Source: Symbiodinium natans (lineage: Eukaryota > Sar > Dinophyceae > Suessiales > Symbiodiniaceae). Taken from it: a stretch of DNA of 62,000 nucleotides. Position numbers and translations under genes: made by a program. The stretch is from the NCBI GenBank assembly GCA_905221605.1, contig CAJNDS010002490.1:875001-937000 (forward strand). The letters are read 5' to 3'. The notes under the pieces were generated by a model, which searched no databases, was not told the DNA's origin, and worked only from the letters and a program-made list of their open reading frames with translations. Positions 9,142-18,283 of the stretch are shown here, in pieces (the first letter of the stretch is position 1; the number at the start of each line of letters is the position of its first letter).

Positions 9142-9400
9142 TAGGGTTTAGGGTTTAGGGTTTGGGGTTTGGGGTTTAGGGTTTAGGGTTTAGGGTTTAG
9201 GGTTTAGGGTTTAGGGTTTAGGGTTTAGGGTTTAGGGTTAGGGTTTAGGGTTCACTGAGAATGCTGGCACATTGGCCCGCTGCGGTCCAGGGTTTAGGGC
9301 TTAGGGTGTACGTTTAGGTTTTCGGTTTTAGGGTTTAGGGTTGAGGGTTTAGGCTTTGAGGGTTTAGGGTTTAGGGTTTAGGGTTTAGGGTTTACCCGCG
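9142..9400 (+). repeat. Interstitial TTTAGGG arrays
   Basis: Two arrays with TTTGGGG and TTGAGGG variants, split at 9,253-9,300 by a short unique segment. Confidence 0.9.
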
Positions 9401-9603
9401 ATTGCGAATTAGGCACCTTAAATCCCCCTAAATCACGGATTCTGTAGGGCTCCTATTGTTCTACCTCTCCACTGAGAACCGCAAAACCCAAAACCCAGAG
9501 CCCTCTTCCTAAGGGGGGATTTAGGGACCCTGTAAAAAGAATCTTTCTTTATGGGTTCTTAGGAATATATAGGGATTAAGACCCATAGAACTTCGAAATC
9601 TAT

Positions 9604-9665
9604 ACCCTAAACCCTAAACCCTAAACCCTAAACCCTAAACCCTAAACCCTAAACCCTAAACCCTA
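9604..9665 (-). repeat. Interstitial CCCTAAA array
   Basis: Nine perfect heptamers directly left of the next exon-like island. Confidence 0.9.
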
Positions 9666-9692
9666 GTTTTGGCCGCCGAAGGGCTGTAGCTC

Positions 9693-9746
9693 CTGGCTCT
9701 GGAGGGCGCTATTCTGCAGAGCAGCGTTCGCCTGGCGCGTCAGCGG
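9693..9746 (-). CDS. Coiled-coil exon-like island, 54 nt
   Basis: Minus strand: GAGCAAG|CCG...GAGCCAG|GAGCTA with a GA donor, phase 0. It reads PLTRQANAALQNSALQSQ, a Gln/Ala-rich helix. CCCTAAA lies on the left, TTTAGGG variants on the right. Confidence 0.4.
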
Positions 9747-9774
9747 CTTGCTCGAGGAGATTCTGGGGTTTTGG

Positions 9775-10165
9775 GTTTGGGGTTTAGGGTTTCGGGTTGA
9801 GGGTTTAGGGTTTAGGGTTTAGGGGAGGTTCTGGGGTTGGGGGTTTTGGGCTTGGGGTTAGGGTTTCAGGCTTGAAGCTTAGGGTTTAGGGCGTAGGGCT
9901 GAAACTGGCTTGATAGGGATTAGGCCGTGTCAGGCAACCCTAAACCCTAAACCTTACACCTTACACCCTAAACCCTAGGCCCTAAGCCCGAAACGCCGAG
10001 ATGGCGGCCCCCTGGATGCATGAGCACTTCTTGAGAGCAGAGGCATGTTTAGGGGTTTAGGGTCTAGGGTCTAGGGTTTAGGGTTTAGGGTTAGGGTTTA
10101 AAGTCTAGGGTTTAGCGTTTAGGGTTTAGGGTTTAGGGTTTAGGGTTTGGGGTTTAGGGTTTAGG
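9775..10165 (+). repeat. Mixed telomere-like repeats
   Basis: TTTAGGG variants (9,775-9,905), a CCCTAAA patch (9,940-9,990), a 50-bp unique island near 10,000-10,040 that could be another exon, then TTTAGGG (10,050-10,165). Confidence 0.8.
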
Positions 10166-10169
10166 GCAC

Positions 10170-10205
10170 CTTGTCTTTGTAGGCGTCGTACTCCTCCTGC
10201 AGCTC
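10170..10205 (-). CDS. Coiled-coil exon-like island, 36 nt
   Basis: Minus strand: CTGCAG|GAG...GACAAG|GTGCCC, a GT donor, phase 0. It reads ELQEEYDAYKDK, strongly coiled-coil. The intron after the donor begins with CCCTAAA in transcript sense, the reverse of the usual arrangement here. Confidence 0.5.
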
Positions 10206-10223
10206 CTGCAGACTAGTGGTTGG

Positions 10224-10425
10224 GACTTAGGGTTTGGGTTTAGGGTTTAGGGCTTAGGGTTTAGGGTTTCTAGGGTTTAGCGTTTAGGGTTTAGGGTTTA
10301 GGGTTTAAGGTTTAGGGTTTAGGGTTTAGGGTTTAGGGTTTAGGGTTTAGAGCTTAGGGTCTAGGGTTTAGGGTTTAGGGTTTAGGGTTTAGGGTTTAGG
10401 GTTTAGGGTTTAGGGTTTAGGGTGT
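10224..10425 (+). repeat. Interstitial TTTAGGG array
   Basis: Long heptamer array with scattered TTTAGCG and TCTAGGG units. From 10,430 to 10,860 there is unique sequence followed by decayed CCCTAAA variants, without a gene. Confidence 0.95.
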
Positions 10426-10892
10426 CTCAATTGAAGGGGGCGTGCTGGGGCTATAGGAATCATTGGAACCCAGGAATCACAGGAACATGGGCGTGAAAGG
10501 AACCTGGGAATCAAAATTGGGGTGGACAAGGGGTTGTAGGGTTGAGTCTTTGCTTTTCGGTTTATGGTTAGGTTTAGGGTTTCATTGTTTCGGGAGTAGG
10601 ATTTAGGGTTGAGGGAAGCTCCTTCAAAACCCTGAACCCTCCCTAAACACCCATCGGCCAAAAATCCCCTGAGGCCCTAAACCCTAAACCACCAAGCCCG
10701 AAAAACCTGAATCAGCCGAACCCGGTAACCCTAAGACCCTCAACCCTAAGACCCTCAACCCTGAAATGGCCGCCCTACACCTTCAATCCGAAAACCCCGA
10801 AATGCCCAAAAGCCCGAAATCCCCGGAACCCGAAACCCTAAACCCCTAAAGGCCCCCAAAGGATAAGAAAAAAAAAAAAAAGGGTGGGTCTC

Positions 10893-10940
10893 CTCCGCTC
10901 GCTTCTTGAAGCGCTGCATCTGTGCCCGAAGCGCTGAGAC
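10893..10940 (-). CDS. Coiled-coil exon-like island, 48 nt
   Basis: Minus strand: GAGCCAG|GTCTCA...GCGGAG|GAGACC, phase 0, GA donor. It reads VSALRAQMQRFKKRAE, a clear amphipathic helix. Decayed CCCTAAA on the left, TTTAGGG on the right. Confidence 0.5.
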
Positions 10941-10967
10941 CTGGCTCGGAGCTTCTTGGGGCTTAGG

Positions 10968-11121
10968 AACTTTAGGTTTAGGGTTTAGGGTTTAGGGTTT
11001 AGGGTTTGGGGTTTGGGGTTTGGGGTTTGGGGTTTGGGGTTTGGGGTTTGGGGTTGGGGGTTTAGGGTTTAGGGTTTAGGGTTTAGGGTTTAGGGTTTAG
11101 GGTTTAGGGTTTAGGGTTTAG
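10968..11121 (+). repeat. TTTAGGG array with a homogenised TTTGGGG block
   Basis: Seven consecutive TTTGGGG heptamers lie between normal TTTAGGG heptamers. 11,125-11,490 is AT-richer unique sequence with no gene seen. Confidence 0.9.
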
Positions 11122-11554
11122 AGCATAAAACCCACCTCTTATTCCTATGCCCTGCAAAGCACCAACCTTGAAAAATATACTCTAACAACAAACTACCCAA
11201 ACCATGCAAAACCCAGCCCAGCAGCCCATCAAACGCGAAAGCCGCAAACAGCCTTAATACAGTCTCAACGATGCATAAACTCAAGACGCAAAAACTACTG
11301 AAACAACTTTACCCATTCCGTTTTAGAACAAAAGCCTTGAGCACCCAAAAAGTTGAAAAGGACTAATGAACAAATGGTCGCTTCTCTGACATATGGTCCC
11401 GTTTGGGGTCCTCATTATAAGGCTGCCCCTCTTGTGTAGGGTGTCACAGAAAGGACCCTAGTTTAGAGAAATACCCAAATTTTTGAAGTAAACCCTAAAG
11501 CCCAAAACGCCCCTAAACCCTAAATCCTAAACCTAAACCCTAAAGCCTAAAGCC

Positions 11555-11624
11555 TACACCCTAAACCCTAAACCCTAAACCCTAAACCCTAAACCCTAAA
11601 CCCTAAACCCTAAACCCTAAACCC
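11555..11624 (-). repeat. Interstitial CCCTAAA array
   Basis: Perfect heptamers ending directly at the donor side of the next exon-like island. Confidence 0.9.
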
Positions 11625-11626
11625 AC

Positions 11627-11677
11627 CTCTCCCTTCCAGCGGCGCTGCATGGGCACGGGGCGTTCCGCCACATCCAG
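11627..11677 (-). CDS. Exon-like island, 51 nt
   Basis: Minus strand: TTTCCCAG|CTGGAT...GGAGAG|GTGGGT, canonical-looking sites in phase 0. It reads LDVAERPVPMQRRWKGE. CCCTAAA lies directly left and TTTAGGG directly right. Confidence 0.5.
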
Positions 11678-11705
11678 CTGGGAAAGGAGCCACCAGCGCA
11701 CCCTG

Positions 11706-11970
11706 AGGTTTAGGGTTTAGAGTTTAGGGTTTAGGGTTTAGGATTTAGGGTTTAGGGTTTAGGGTTTAGGGTCTTGGGTTTTAGGTTTAGGGTTTAGGGG
11801 TTTGGGGTTTGCAGCTGGGGTTGGTTTAGGGCGAATAAAAACCAGGTTTTTGTTTAGGGTTGTGGGGGGGTTCTAAACCCTAATGACCCTGAACCCAGGA
11901 TTGTCAGGGGTTTGCCAAGGGTTTAGAGTTTTGGGGTTTAGGGCTTAGGGTTTAGGGTTTAGTTCTGTAG
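11706..11970 (+). repeat. Interstitial TTTAGGG tract, partly decayed
   Basis: Good heptamers to 11,800, then scattered variants. Confidence 0.85.
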
Positions 11971-11997
11971 CTTTTGCGGCCCCAAGAAATGTTTGAG

Positions 11998-12180
11998 ACT
12001 CGCCCAAAGAGCCCCAAGACCCTTTCATGAGGGAACATTCTTAAACTACAATAGTAAGGCTCCCTTCATAATCTAAGGGTATCTTCTTTAGTTAAGAAGA
12101 CCCTCAATGAAGGGATATTCCTTAAACTACAATAAGGATCCATGCTTATAATTTAAGGGAATTTCCTTTTTTTAAGAAAT
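11998..12180. mobile_element. Two adjoining degenerate family A elements
   Basis: Begins CCCAAAGAGCCCCAAGACCC. Two centres (TAAGGCTCCCTTCATAAT and AAGGATCCATGCTTATAA) show that two related units lie end to end. Confidence 0.5.
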
Positions 12181-12186
12181 ATACCT

Positions 12187-12440
12187 TGGGTTTAGGGTTT
12201 AGGGTTTAGGGTCTAGGGTCTAGGGTTTGGGGTTTAAGATTTAGGCTTTAGGTTTAGTGTTTAGAGTCCTTGTTATGGTTGAAGGAATATTCCTTAATTC
12301 CGGGGTTGATGCCATCCCTCCGGTGTCAGTTTAGGGTTTAGGGTTTAGGGTTTAGGGTTTAGGGTTTAGGGTTTAGGGTTTAGGGTTTAGGGTTTAGGGT
12401 TTAGGTTCAGGGTTCAGGGTTCAGGGTTCAGGGTTCAGGG
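12187..12440 (+). repeat. Interstitial TTTAGGG array
   Basis: Heptamers interrupted by about 80 bp of unique DNA; the right end is homogenised to TTCAGGG. Confidence 0.9.
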
Positions 12441-12479
12441 GTTCGTGAGGTGTAGGTACCTAGGGAACCTTAAGCGTAG

Positions 12480-12540
12480 GGAGCCTTAGGGAGTATTCCT
12501 TAAATAAGGGGCTGGGGCTCTTTGGGACCCCACTCATCCT
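12480..12540. mobile_element. Right half of a family A element
   Basis: GTATTCCTTAAATAAGGGG followed by GGCTCTTTGGGAC; the left arm is absent. Confidence 0.45.
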
Positions 12541-12621
12541 CACAGTCGGATCTAGCCGGAGATCGATCGGACTTAAGAGCCCACCCTAAACCCTAAACCC
12601 TAAACCCTAAACCCTATCAGC

Positions 12622-12651
12622 ATAGCCCTCATGAAGCATCAGGTCCAAGAG
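12622..12651 (-). CDS. Exon-like island, 30 nt
   Basis: Minus strand: AAAAAG|CTCTTG...GGCTAT|GCTGAT. It reads LLDLMLHEGY in phase 0 with a GC donor. It was found by looking where CCCTAAA (left) switches to TTTAGGG (right), so it is a weak but predicted candidate. Confidence 0.3.
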
Positions 12652-12889
12652 CTTTTTGGGCCTCAGGGCCTAGGGTGTAGGGTTTAGGGTTTAGGGTGTT
12701 TAGGGTATTTTAGGGTGTTTAGGGTGTCTAGGGTTTTATGTAGGATTGGGGGTTCAGGGTTCAGGCTTGAGGGTTTAGGGTTTTGAAGCCTCGGTCCTGC
12801 CTCTCGCGTGTGATCTCATATGGGGCCTGTCCTAAATTCTGGGGCTCAGGGCGCTAGTTCAGGTCTAAGAGTAATTTCATGAGCCCTCA

Positions 12890-13006
12890 ATATGGTCCCT
12901 TACCTCCTTTGTTCTGAAGTATGGGCCCTTGCGTTGTCTAGGGCATATAAGGAGCTTATAAGGGGTGCCCTTCTAAGGGCCCATATTCAGGGAGCATGTA
13001 ACTACC
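12890..13006. mobile_element. Family F element
   Basis: ATGGTCCCTTACCTC..TTCTGAAGTATGGGCCC on the left and GGGCCCATATTCAGGGAG on the right; related copies at 35,358 and, inverted, near 59,060. Confidence 0.5.
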
Positions 13007-13039
13007 CTTGGATCACGGCGTCGCAGCCCTCGACCCGCC

Positions 13040-13175
13040 GGCTCCTTGTCTAAAGAACCCAGAGCCTTTCATACTCCGTCATCAGGGAATATAGATTATA
13101 AATTATCAAGGGGTCCTTAATATGCTCTAAGGAAGATTCCTTAACCAAGGGGTCTTGGGCTCTTTGGGACAGAGC
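13040..13175. mobile_element. Family A element, diverged
   Basis: AAGAACCCAGAGCC on the left and CCTTAACCAAGGGG..GGGCTCTTTGGGAC on the right, with the GGGGTCCTTAATATG centre. Confidence 0.55.
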
Positions 13176-13282
13176 ATAGCACTGACCACGTCGGCGCCGA
13201 CTCTGAAGAAGCTGGTCGCCTTTTTTGGGGGGGTCCTTGCTACGAAGGCCCCCCTCATCATCATGGTCGACACCCCCATAAG

Positions 13283-13400
13283 CCCTGAGCCCTGAGCCCT
13301 GAGCCCTAAGCCCTAAGCCCTAAGCCCTAAGCCCTAAGCCCTAAGCCCTAAGCCCTAAGCCCTAAACCCTAAACCCTAAACCCGAAACCAAACCCTAAGC
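13283..13400 (-). repeat. Homogenised AGCCCTA array
   Basis: Successive blocks of GAGCCCT, then AGCCCTA, then CCCTAAA: each variant is clustered rather than mixed. Confidence 0.9.
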
Positions 13401-13487
13401 CCTGTCCCAAACCATGACACATAAGGGTTTTAAGTTTTAAGGGTTAAAGGGTGACGGGGCCTTGGGCCGAACTCGAAACCCCCGAAA

Positions 13488-13600
13488 CCCAGACAGCCCA
13501 ATACCCCCTAATTAAGGAACATACCTTAAATTTCAAAGGGATGATTATTATGATTTAGGGAATGTCCCTATTGAAATTAAGGGGTATTGGGCTCTTTGGG
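13488..13600. mobile_element. Family A element, full length
   Basis: CCCAGACAGCCCAATACCCC on the left and GGGGTATTGGGCTCTTTGGG on the right, with AATTAAGG arms inside. Confidence 0.75.
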
Positions 13601-13682
13601 AAGATTGCCCCAAGAGCCAGCGCCTCTTCTGGATGCTCGGTACCTCTTCGACGGCCGTGGCACCTGAGCATACCGAGGGCAA

Positions 13683-13800
13683 GCTTAGGGTTTAGGGTTT
13701 AGGGTTTAGGGTTTAGGGTTGGGGGTTTGGGGTTTAGGGTTTAGGGTTTAGGGTTTAGGGTTTAGGGTTTAGGGTTTAGGGTTTAGGGTCTAGGGTTTGC
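13683..13800 (+). repeat. Interstitial TTTAGGG array
   Basis: Mostly perfect heptamers with one TTGGGGG and one TTTGGGG unit. Confidence 0.95.
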
Positions 13801-13921
13801 TGCAAAAGGGCGTAGATGCTGTGAAGGTTTGGATGCGGCAGAGGCTCGCCAGGCAGGTTGGGGGCCAAGGTTTCAGGAAAGTATTAGGGCGTCCAGGCAG
13901 ATCTTGGGGCGTCCCACAAAG

Positions 13922-14098
13922 GTTTAGGGTTTAGGGTTTAGGGTCTAGGGTCTAGGGTCTAGGGTCTAGGGTCTAGGGTCTAGGGTCTAGGGTCTAGGGT
14001 CTAGGGTCTAGGGTCTAGGGTCTAGGGTCTAGGGTCTAGGGTCTAGGGTCTAGGGTCTAGGGTCTAGGGTTTAGGGTTTAGGGTTTAGGGTTTAGGGT
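13922..14098 (+). repeat. TCTAGGG-homogenised array
   Basis: About 18 consecutive TCTAGGG heptamers flanked on both sides by TTTAGGG, a local amplification of one variant. Confidence 0.95.
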
Positions 14099-14219
14099 TC
14101 AAGTTTTAGGGTTGGGGTTTCGGGATTCCAGCAACCATTAAGTTCTCAAAGGCCCACGCCAAGGCCCAGGCTCTCATCTGGGCACAGCCCCGTGCTCACC
14201 AGACACCAGACCTGCAGCT

Positions 14220-14475
14220 TAGCATTTAGGGCTTAGGGGTTAGGGCTCAGGGCTTAGGGTTTCGGGTTTAGGGGGTTGAGGGTTGAGGGTTGAGGGTTGA
14301 GGGTTTAGGGTTGAGGGTTTAGGGTTTAGGGTTGAGGGTTCGGCCATTCGGGCTTCAGGTTGAAGAAATTTCAGGGTTCAGAGAGCTTTTGGGATTCAGG
14401 GCTCAGGCTTCCCAGCTTCCCCGAAACCCGAACCCTGAACCCTAAACCCTAAACCCTGAACCCTAAACCCTAAAC
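14220..14475. repeat. TTGAGGG/TTTAGGG then CCCTAAA
   Basis: G-rich heptamers to 14,345, a short unique segment, then CCCTAAA/CCCTGAA to 14,475: the array changes strand. Confidence 0.85.
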
Positions 14476-14477
14476 TC

Positions 14478-14645
14478 AGACCCTAGGCCACCCCCCTACG
14501 TTGGCGGGCGGCGCTTAAGCTCGATGGCGCAAGCCGATCCAGGTCGCTCGCCCGCCCCCGCAGCTCGGGGGTCGTAGATGGGCTCAGTACCGGAGCACGT
14601 TCTCCTCGAGACCATTACTGGTCCCTTAAAATAAAGTAATTGCCC
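14478..14645 (-). mobile_element. Element H, inverted copy
   Basis: Reverse-complement relative of 26,822-27,003. Shared blocks: GGACCAGTACTGGTCC-like palindrome, GAGAACSTGCTCCGGTACCG, GCGGGCGAGCG/GGCGGGCAAGG and CTTAAGCGCCGCCC. The minus frame reads RTCSGTEPI and AIELKRRPP, matching RTCSGTGPI and AIEVEGLKRRPP in the other copy. Identity unknown. Confidence 0.6.
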
Positions 14646-15060
14646 TAAACCCACCACCCCTGGGGGGCCCCCAGGGCCCCGATCAGGGATCCCTAGCACG
14701 CCTTTTTGGGAACTTCCTGGGCCCCCTACGCCTCTTTGAGGACTCCTGGGACCCCCCCGACCCCCCTACCATTCCTTTGACTCTCGGATCCAACCCCGAA
14801 CGTCATGAACGAATAAGTTTGTAGAAGTGGACTGTTGCCTTGTGTTTAGGCCGAAACCCTAAAAGGAATAGGTTTGGGTGGCTTTGACGCCTCGGACGGC
14901 GTGTGGGGTGGGCACCTCACGAAGCTTTCGAGCTTGTTCCAAAACCTAACCTTCACAGCATCTGCTGATGTGCTCGTCTGTCAAAGTTGCAGTCCTTTGT
15001 TTTTGTTTTTTTTTTTTGTTTTTTTGGGGGGCCCTGAAACCTGAATCCTTACAAGGTTTA
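14646..15060. other. Unique sequence without a clear gene
   Basis: No repeat array. It holds one possible exon (14,951-14,977) and a T-rich tract at 14,998-15,028. Confidence 0.5.
14951..14977 (-). CDS. Possible 27-nt exon
   Basis: Minus strand: TTTGACAG|ACGAGC...GTGAAG|GTTAGG, reading TSTSADAVK in phase 0. Splice signals look good, but the peptide is too short to judge. Confidence 0.2.
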
Positions 15061-15064
15061 GGGG

Positions 15065-15170
15065 TTTGGGGCTCAGGGTCTACGGGTTTAGGGTTTAGGG
15101 TTTAGGGTTTAGGGTTTAGGGTTTAGGGTTTAGGGTTTAGGGCTTAGGGTTTAGGACTTCGGCTCAGGGC
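15065..15170 (+). repeat. Interstitial TTTAGGG array
   Basis: Perfect heptamers ending in TTAGGGC and TTCGGGC variants. Confidence 0.9.
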
Positions 15171-15270
15171 TTAGGGCTTCGGGCTTCGACACGATCGAGG
15201 GAGCCGGGGCTGAACGACAAAGTGGGCGCCGCCCTCTCGAAGCGACATTTTAACGACCGGCGGCCATGGA

Positions 15271-15379
15271 CAAAGAGCCCAATACCCCTTAATTAAGGTA
15301 TATTCCTTTTAAGTCACAATAGGGACCCCTTTACAATTTAAGGTATACTCCTTAACAAAGGGGTTTCGGGCTCTCTGGG
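15271..15379. mobile_element. Family A element, full length
   Basis: CAAAGAGCCCAATACCCCTT on the left; the right arm ends GGGTTTCGGGCTCTCTGGG. 15,385-15,800 holds unique DNA and decayed repeats with no clear gene. Confidence 0.7.
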
Positions 15380-15803
15380 TGGACATGGAAACAGGAGGTC
15401 GCAGATGAATGACGCAACAAGACCTCCTCTCTGCTGGCAGGCGCGCCAAGCGAGCCTCAAGCGATTCCTGATCTGGCTTCAATCAGGCACTGACGGCGCG
15501 CTGCAGGCCTCGAAGCAATATTGGCTTCGGGCCTAAGGATAAGAGTTTAGGGTTTAGGGTTTAGGTTTCAGGGTCTAGGTCCCGCCCAGCAAGCAAAAAT
15601 CGACCGCTGAAGCACCAAGAACGCGGCTGTGACCCGAAACCCTACAACCCCAAGCCCTAAAATGCAAACCCTAAACTCTGAAGCTCTGAAACCCTACACC
15701 CAAACCCACCCCCCCCCCTCAAACTCCAAGTGGTCCCAGGGGCATCATCATTGTCGGTCTCCACAGCTAGGAGAATACCTGTGTGCTGCAGCCATGGGGT
15801 CTC

Positions 15804-15925
15804 TTTAGGGTTTAGGGTTTAGGGTTTAGGGTTTAGGGTTTAGGGTTTAGGGTTTAGGGTTGTTTAGGGTTTAGGGTTCAGGGTTCAGGGTTTAGGGTTT
15901 CGGGTTTCGGGTTTAGGGTATGGGG
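15804..15925 (+). repeat. Interstitial TTTAGGG array
   Basis: Perfect heptamers, then TTCAGGG and TTTCGGG variants. Confidence 0.9.
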
Positions 15926-16084
15926 TTTAGGGGCTCTTGGAAGCTCTTTGGACCTAGTCTACGTACTTAGTATCCCCTGGAAGCCCTCTTATCATAACCC
16001 ACAAAACTAACCCTGCTTGCTACTTCAAAAGGGAATCCAAGTTCAGGGTAACACAAACGCTGAGCTCTGAAACCCTGACACTAA

Positions 16085-16271
16085 ACCCGGCTTAGGGCTT
16101 AGGGCTTAGGGCTTAGGGCTTAGGGCTTAGGGCTTAGGGTTTAGGGCTTAGGGCTCAGGGCTTAGGGCTTAGGGCTTCGGGCTTCGGGCTTAGGGCTTTA
16201 GGGTTCATGTCACAGTTAAGGGTTTAGGGTTAGGGTTTAGGGTTTAGGGTTTAGGGTTTAGGGTTTAGGGT

Positions 16272-16324
<53 letters not shown>

Positions 16325-16392
16325 GGTTTAGGGTTTAGGGTTTAGGGTTTAGGGTTTAGGGTTTAGGGTTTAGGGTTTAGGGTTTAGGGTTT
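16085..16392 (+). repeat. Blocks of TTAGGGC, TTGAGGG and TTTAGGG
   Basis: Three adjacent blocks, each made of one repeat variant (about 14 TTAGGGC, 8 TTGAGGG, 10 TTTAGGG). Confidence 0.95.
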
Positions 16393-16529
16393 TTTATTTT
16401 TAACCGGACTCCATCACGGGCTCATCCTGCTCCACCCAACCATGTAGACCAAAACCACCCAAGGAAGTCAGGGTAGTGGAAGACGAATCTGGACCACCAA
16501 ACTTTCCACCACCCATACCATCACCTCCA

Positions 16530-16636
16530 TGGGTTTAGGGTTTAGGGTTTAGGGTTGAGGGTTGAGGGTTTGGGGTTTAGGGTTTAGGGTTTAGGGTTTA
16601 GGGTTTAGGGTTTAGGGTTTAGGGTTTAGGGTTTAG
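16530..16636 (+). repeat. Interstitial TTTAGGG array
   Basis: Heptamers whose complement supplies the TAA stop of the minus-strand ORF that follows. Confidence 0.9.
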
Positions 16637-17037
16637 TCGACAGGAAAAGCGGCGTCCGGTTCCAAGTCCGAGAAGTAGTCGAAGTCAGTGTGGTAAGCAT
16701 GCATTGGCTCGACGCCACGATCGCGCCGCCAGCGGTCTTCGCGAGCAAAAAGCAGCAAAAGGCGGCGCAGGACATTTTTCCGCACGCGAAGATCCTCTAT
16801 GTACGAGTCATTTGCCGAGGACTTCCGCCGGAAAATAAGCAAGTGATCTCGTAGGTCAGCAGGTTTCCACGGCAGAACGATGCGCTGCCGGATTTGACTG
16901 CGATGGACCTCGATTGTTGTTTGCAAGGCATCAATATAGACGTGATAACCGGTCAATTGCACGGCTCGTACCACGGCACGATAGATACGTGGAGCACATT
17001 CATTAACGGTGAGGGCAACGTTGACAACGTCATGCAC
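16633..17037 (-). CDS. 134-aa ORF fragment of unknown function
   Basis: Reads MHDVVNVALTVNECAPRIYR at the start, then PWKPADLRDHLLIFRRKSS, a YIEDLRVRKNVLRRLLLLF helix and YHTDFDYFSDLEPD near the end. Composition and frame-long openness look like real protein. From memory, similar segments accompany Helitron-type proteins in dinoflagellates, but I cannot verify this. The stop codon lies in the first telomeric heptamer, so the native C-terminus may be lost. It shares strand with the Helitron ORFs 1.2 kb away. Confidence 0.5.
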   Translation of the reverse strand: MHDVVNVALTVNECAPRIYRAVVRAVQLTGYHVYIDALQTTIEVHRSQIRQRIVLPWKPADLRDHLLIFRRKSSANDSYIEDLRVRKNVLRRLLLLFAREDRWRRDRGVEPMHAYHTDFDYFSDLEPDAAFPVD

Positions 17038-17515
17038 TCCAAGATTTGCCAGAAAGTGTTTGTTATACCGAAGCTTACATAGTGTTTGAACTCACATCTA
17101 AACCCTTCCCCCCATCCAGAATTTTGGGCCCTTTTGGGAGCCCTGCTGAAACGCAAACGCCTGGAACCTTGTTTTTGGGCGCCCTGCAAGCCCTGGCCCT
17201 CCCTTTTTTGAGGTCTTTCCCTTTCCTCCTTTCCTGTCCGTGGGCCGGCCCGGCTGCCGAGGCAGCGCGCGCAAGCGATTACAATTACCCAACATACCTG
17301 TTCCGAAGTGACCATACGGTTTTTTTAAAGGACTCTAAACCCTAAATCCGGAAACCCTACCTTAAACTATATGGGGGTCCTGCAGAAAAGTTATAAGGTA
17401 AACGAATTATTTAAGGGGTTTGGGTCGCCCTGTGGACGACTGCTTCGGAGTAGGCGACGAATATCCCTGCCTTGCTCTGCGTCTGGGAGCCATCGGCAAA
17501 AAGAAAGGACTCCGG
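17038..17515. other. Unique sequence and a degenerate family A remnant
   Basis: Overlapping short ORFs on both strands with no recognisable product. A family A-like remnant with AAACTATATGGGGGTCCT lies at 17,350-17,430. Confidence 0.4.
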
Positions 17516-17618
17516 GTTTAGGGTTTAGGGTTTAGGGTTTCGGGTTTAGGGTTTAGGGTTTAGGGTTTAGGGTTTAGGGTTTAGGGTTTAGGGTTTAGGG
17601 TTTAGGGTTTAGGGTTTG
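17515..17618 (+). repeat. Interstitial TTTAGGG array bounding the Helitron block
   Basis: About 14 heptamers. No telomeric array is seen again until 26,815, so this marks the left side of a repeat-free 9-kb block. Confidence 0.95.
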
Positions 17619-17619
17619 C

Positions 17620-17780
17620 TGTCATATTGCGCAGAAGCTGAAAATGTTGCGGTTATCAGCAAAGCCTCGAAGGCCTCGTACAATGCGAAGGGCGGCCATG
17701 GCCCGATCGTGGAGGGCCACTCTAAAATTCTCTCCCACCCCACGCCGTCTAAGGCGGCAAAGCCACCCTTACCTATTCCT
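17620..17780 (-). CDS. Possible coding remnant
   Basis: The minus frame is open through PWPPFALYEAFEALLITATF and on into the telomeric array, and looks protein-like. No start or splice site is assigned and the product is unknown. The sequence on to 18,215 holds nothing else identifiable. Confidence 0.25.
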
Positions 17781-18216
17781 TTTAGGGTTTAGGTCTAAAC
17801 TCAATACCTTTGTCGCTTTTTTTTAACCTCGTGGAAGTGGGAAGTTTACAGGGTCGAGCTTCGTCCGGGGACTGGCACGGTAAAAAAAAGCTGAGGGCAG
17901 GACACGATGGGGCAGCAGGTGTGCAGCACAGCATGAACCTTCATATGAGCCAGGAAAAGGCACGACGGAACGGCAAACGGTGAGCACGTGTTGCGTGGCA
18001 TAAACACGACGGGATCTTGCAGCAGACTACTAGTCGCGAGAGTGCTCTTTTCCAGGACCAGCGGTCGAGCTGTGCGGATCTCAAACTCGCTGGTTGGCCG
18101 TATCTTCGAGCCTCACCCCTCCAGCTTGCCCTCTATCGTGTGTGCTCTGTTTACCTTTGTACGTAGGCCGGCTAGACATTCTTAAGACAGTTCGTGTGCA
18201 TTGGAATTGAGTGGCT

Positions 18217-18232
18217 CTAGCCGAGCTTCGGC
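18217..18232 (-). other. Candidate Helitron 3' hairpin
   Basis: GCCGAGCTTCGGC can form a 5-bp stem with a 3-nt loop and is followed on the minus strand by CTAG. Helitrons end in a hairpin plus CTRR, but the usual spacer of several bases is absent, so this is only a candidate. Confidence 0.2.
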
Positions 18233-18283
18233 AAGCAAAAGATATATACATCACTGGGCGCTAGCCTCTGTGGGAAGAGCCGC

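Noticed and set aside
13280-14100. CRISPR-like array
   Set aside because: Seven-base units without spacers; plain tandem repeat.
18217-18232. Certain Helitron 3' end
   Set aside because: The hairpin abuts CTAG without the usual spacer and no matching 5' TC end was located; kept only as a weak candidate.
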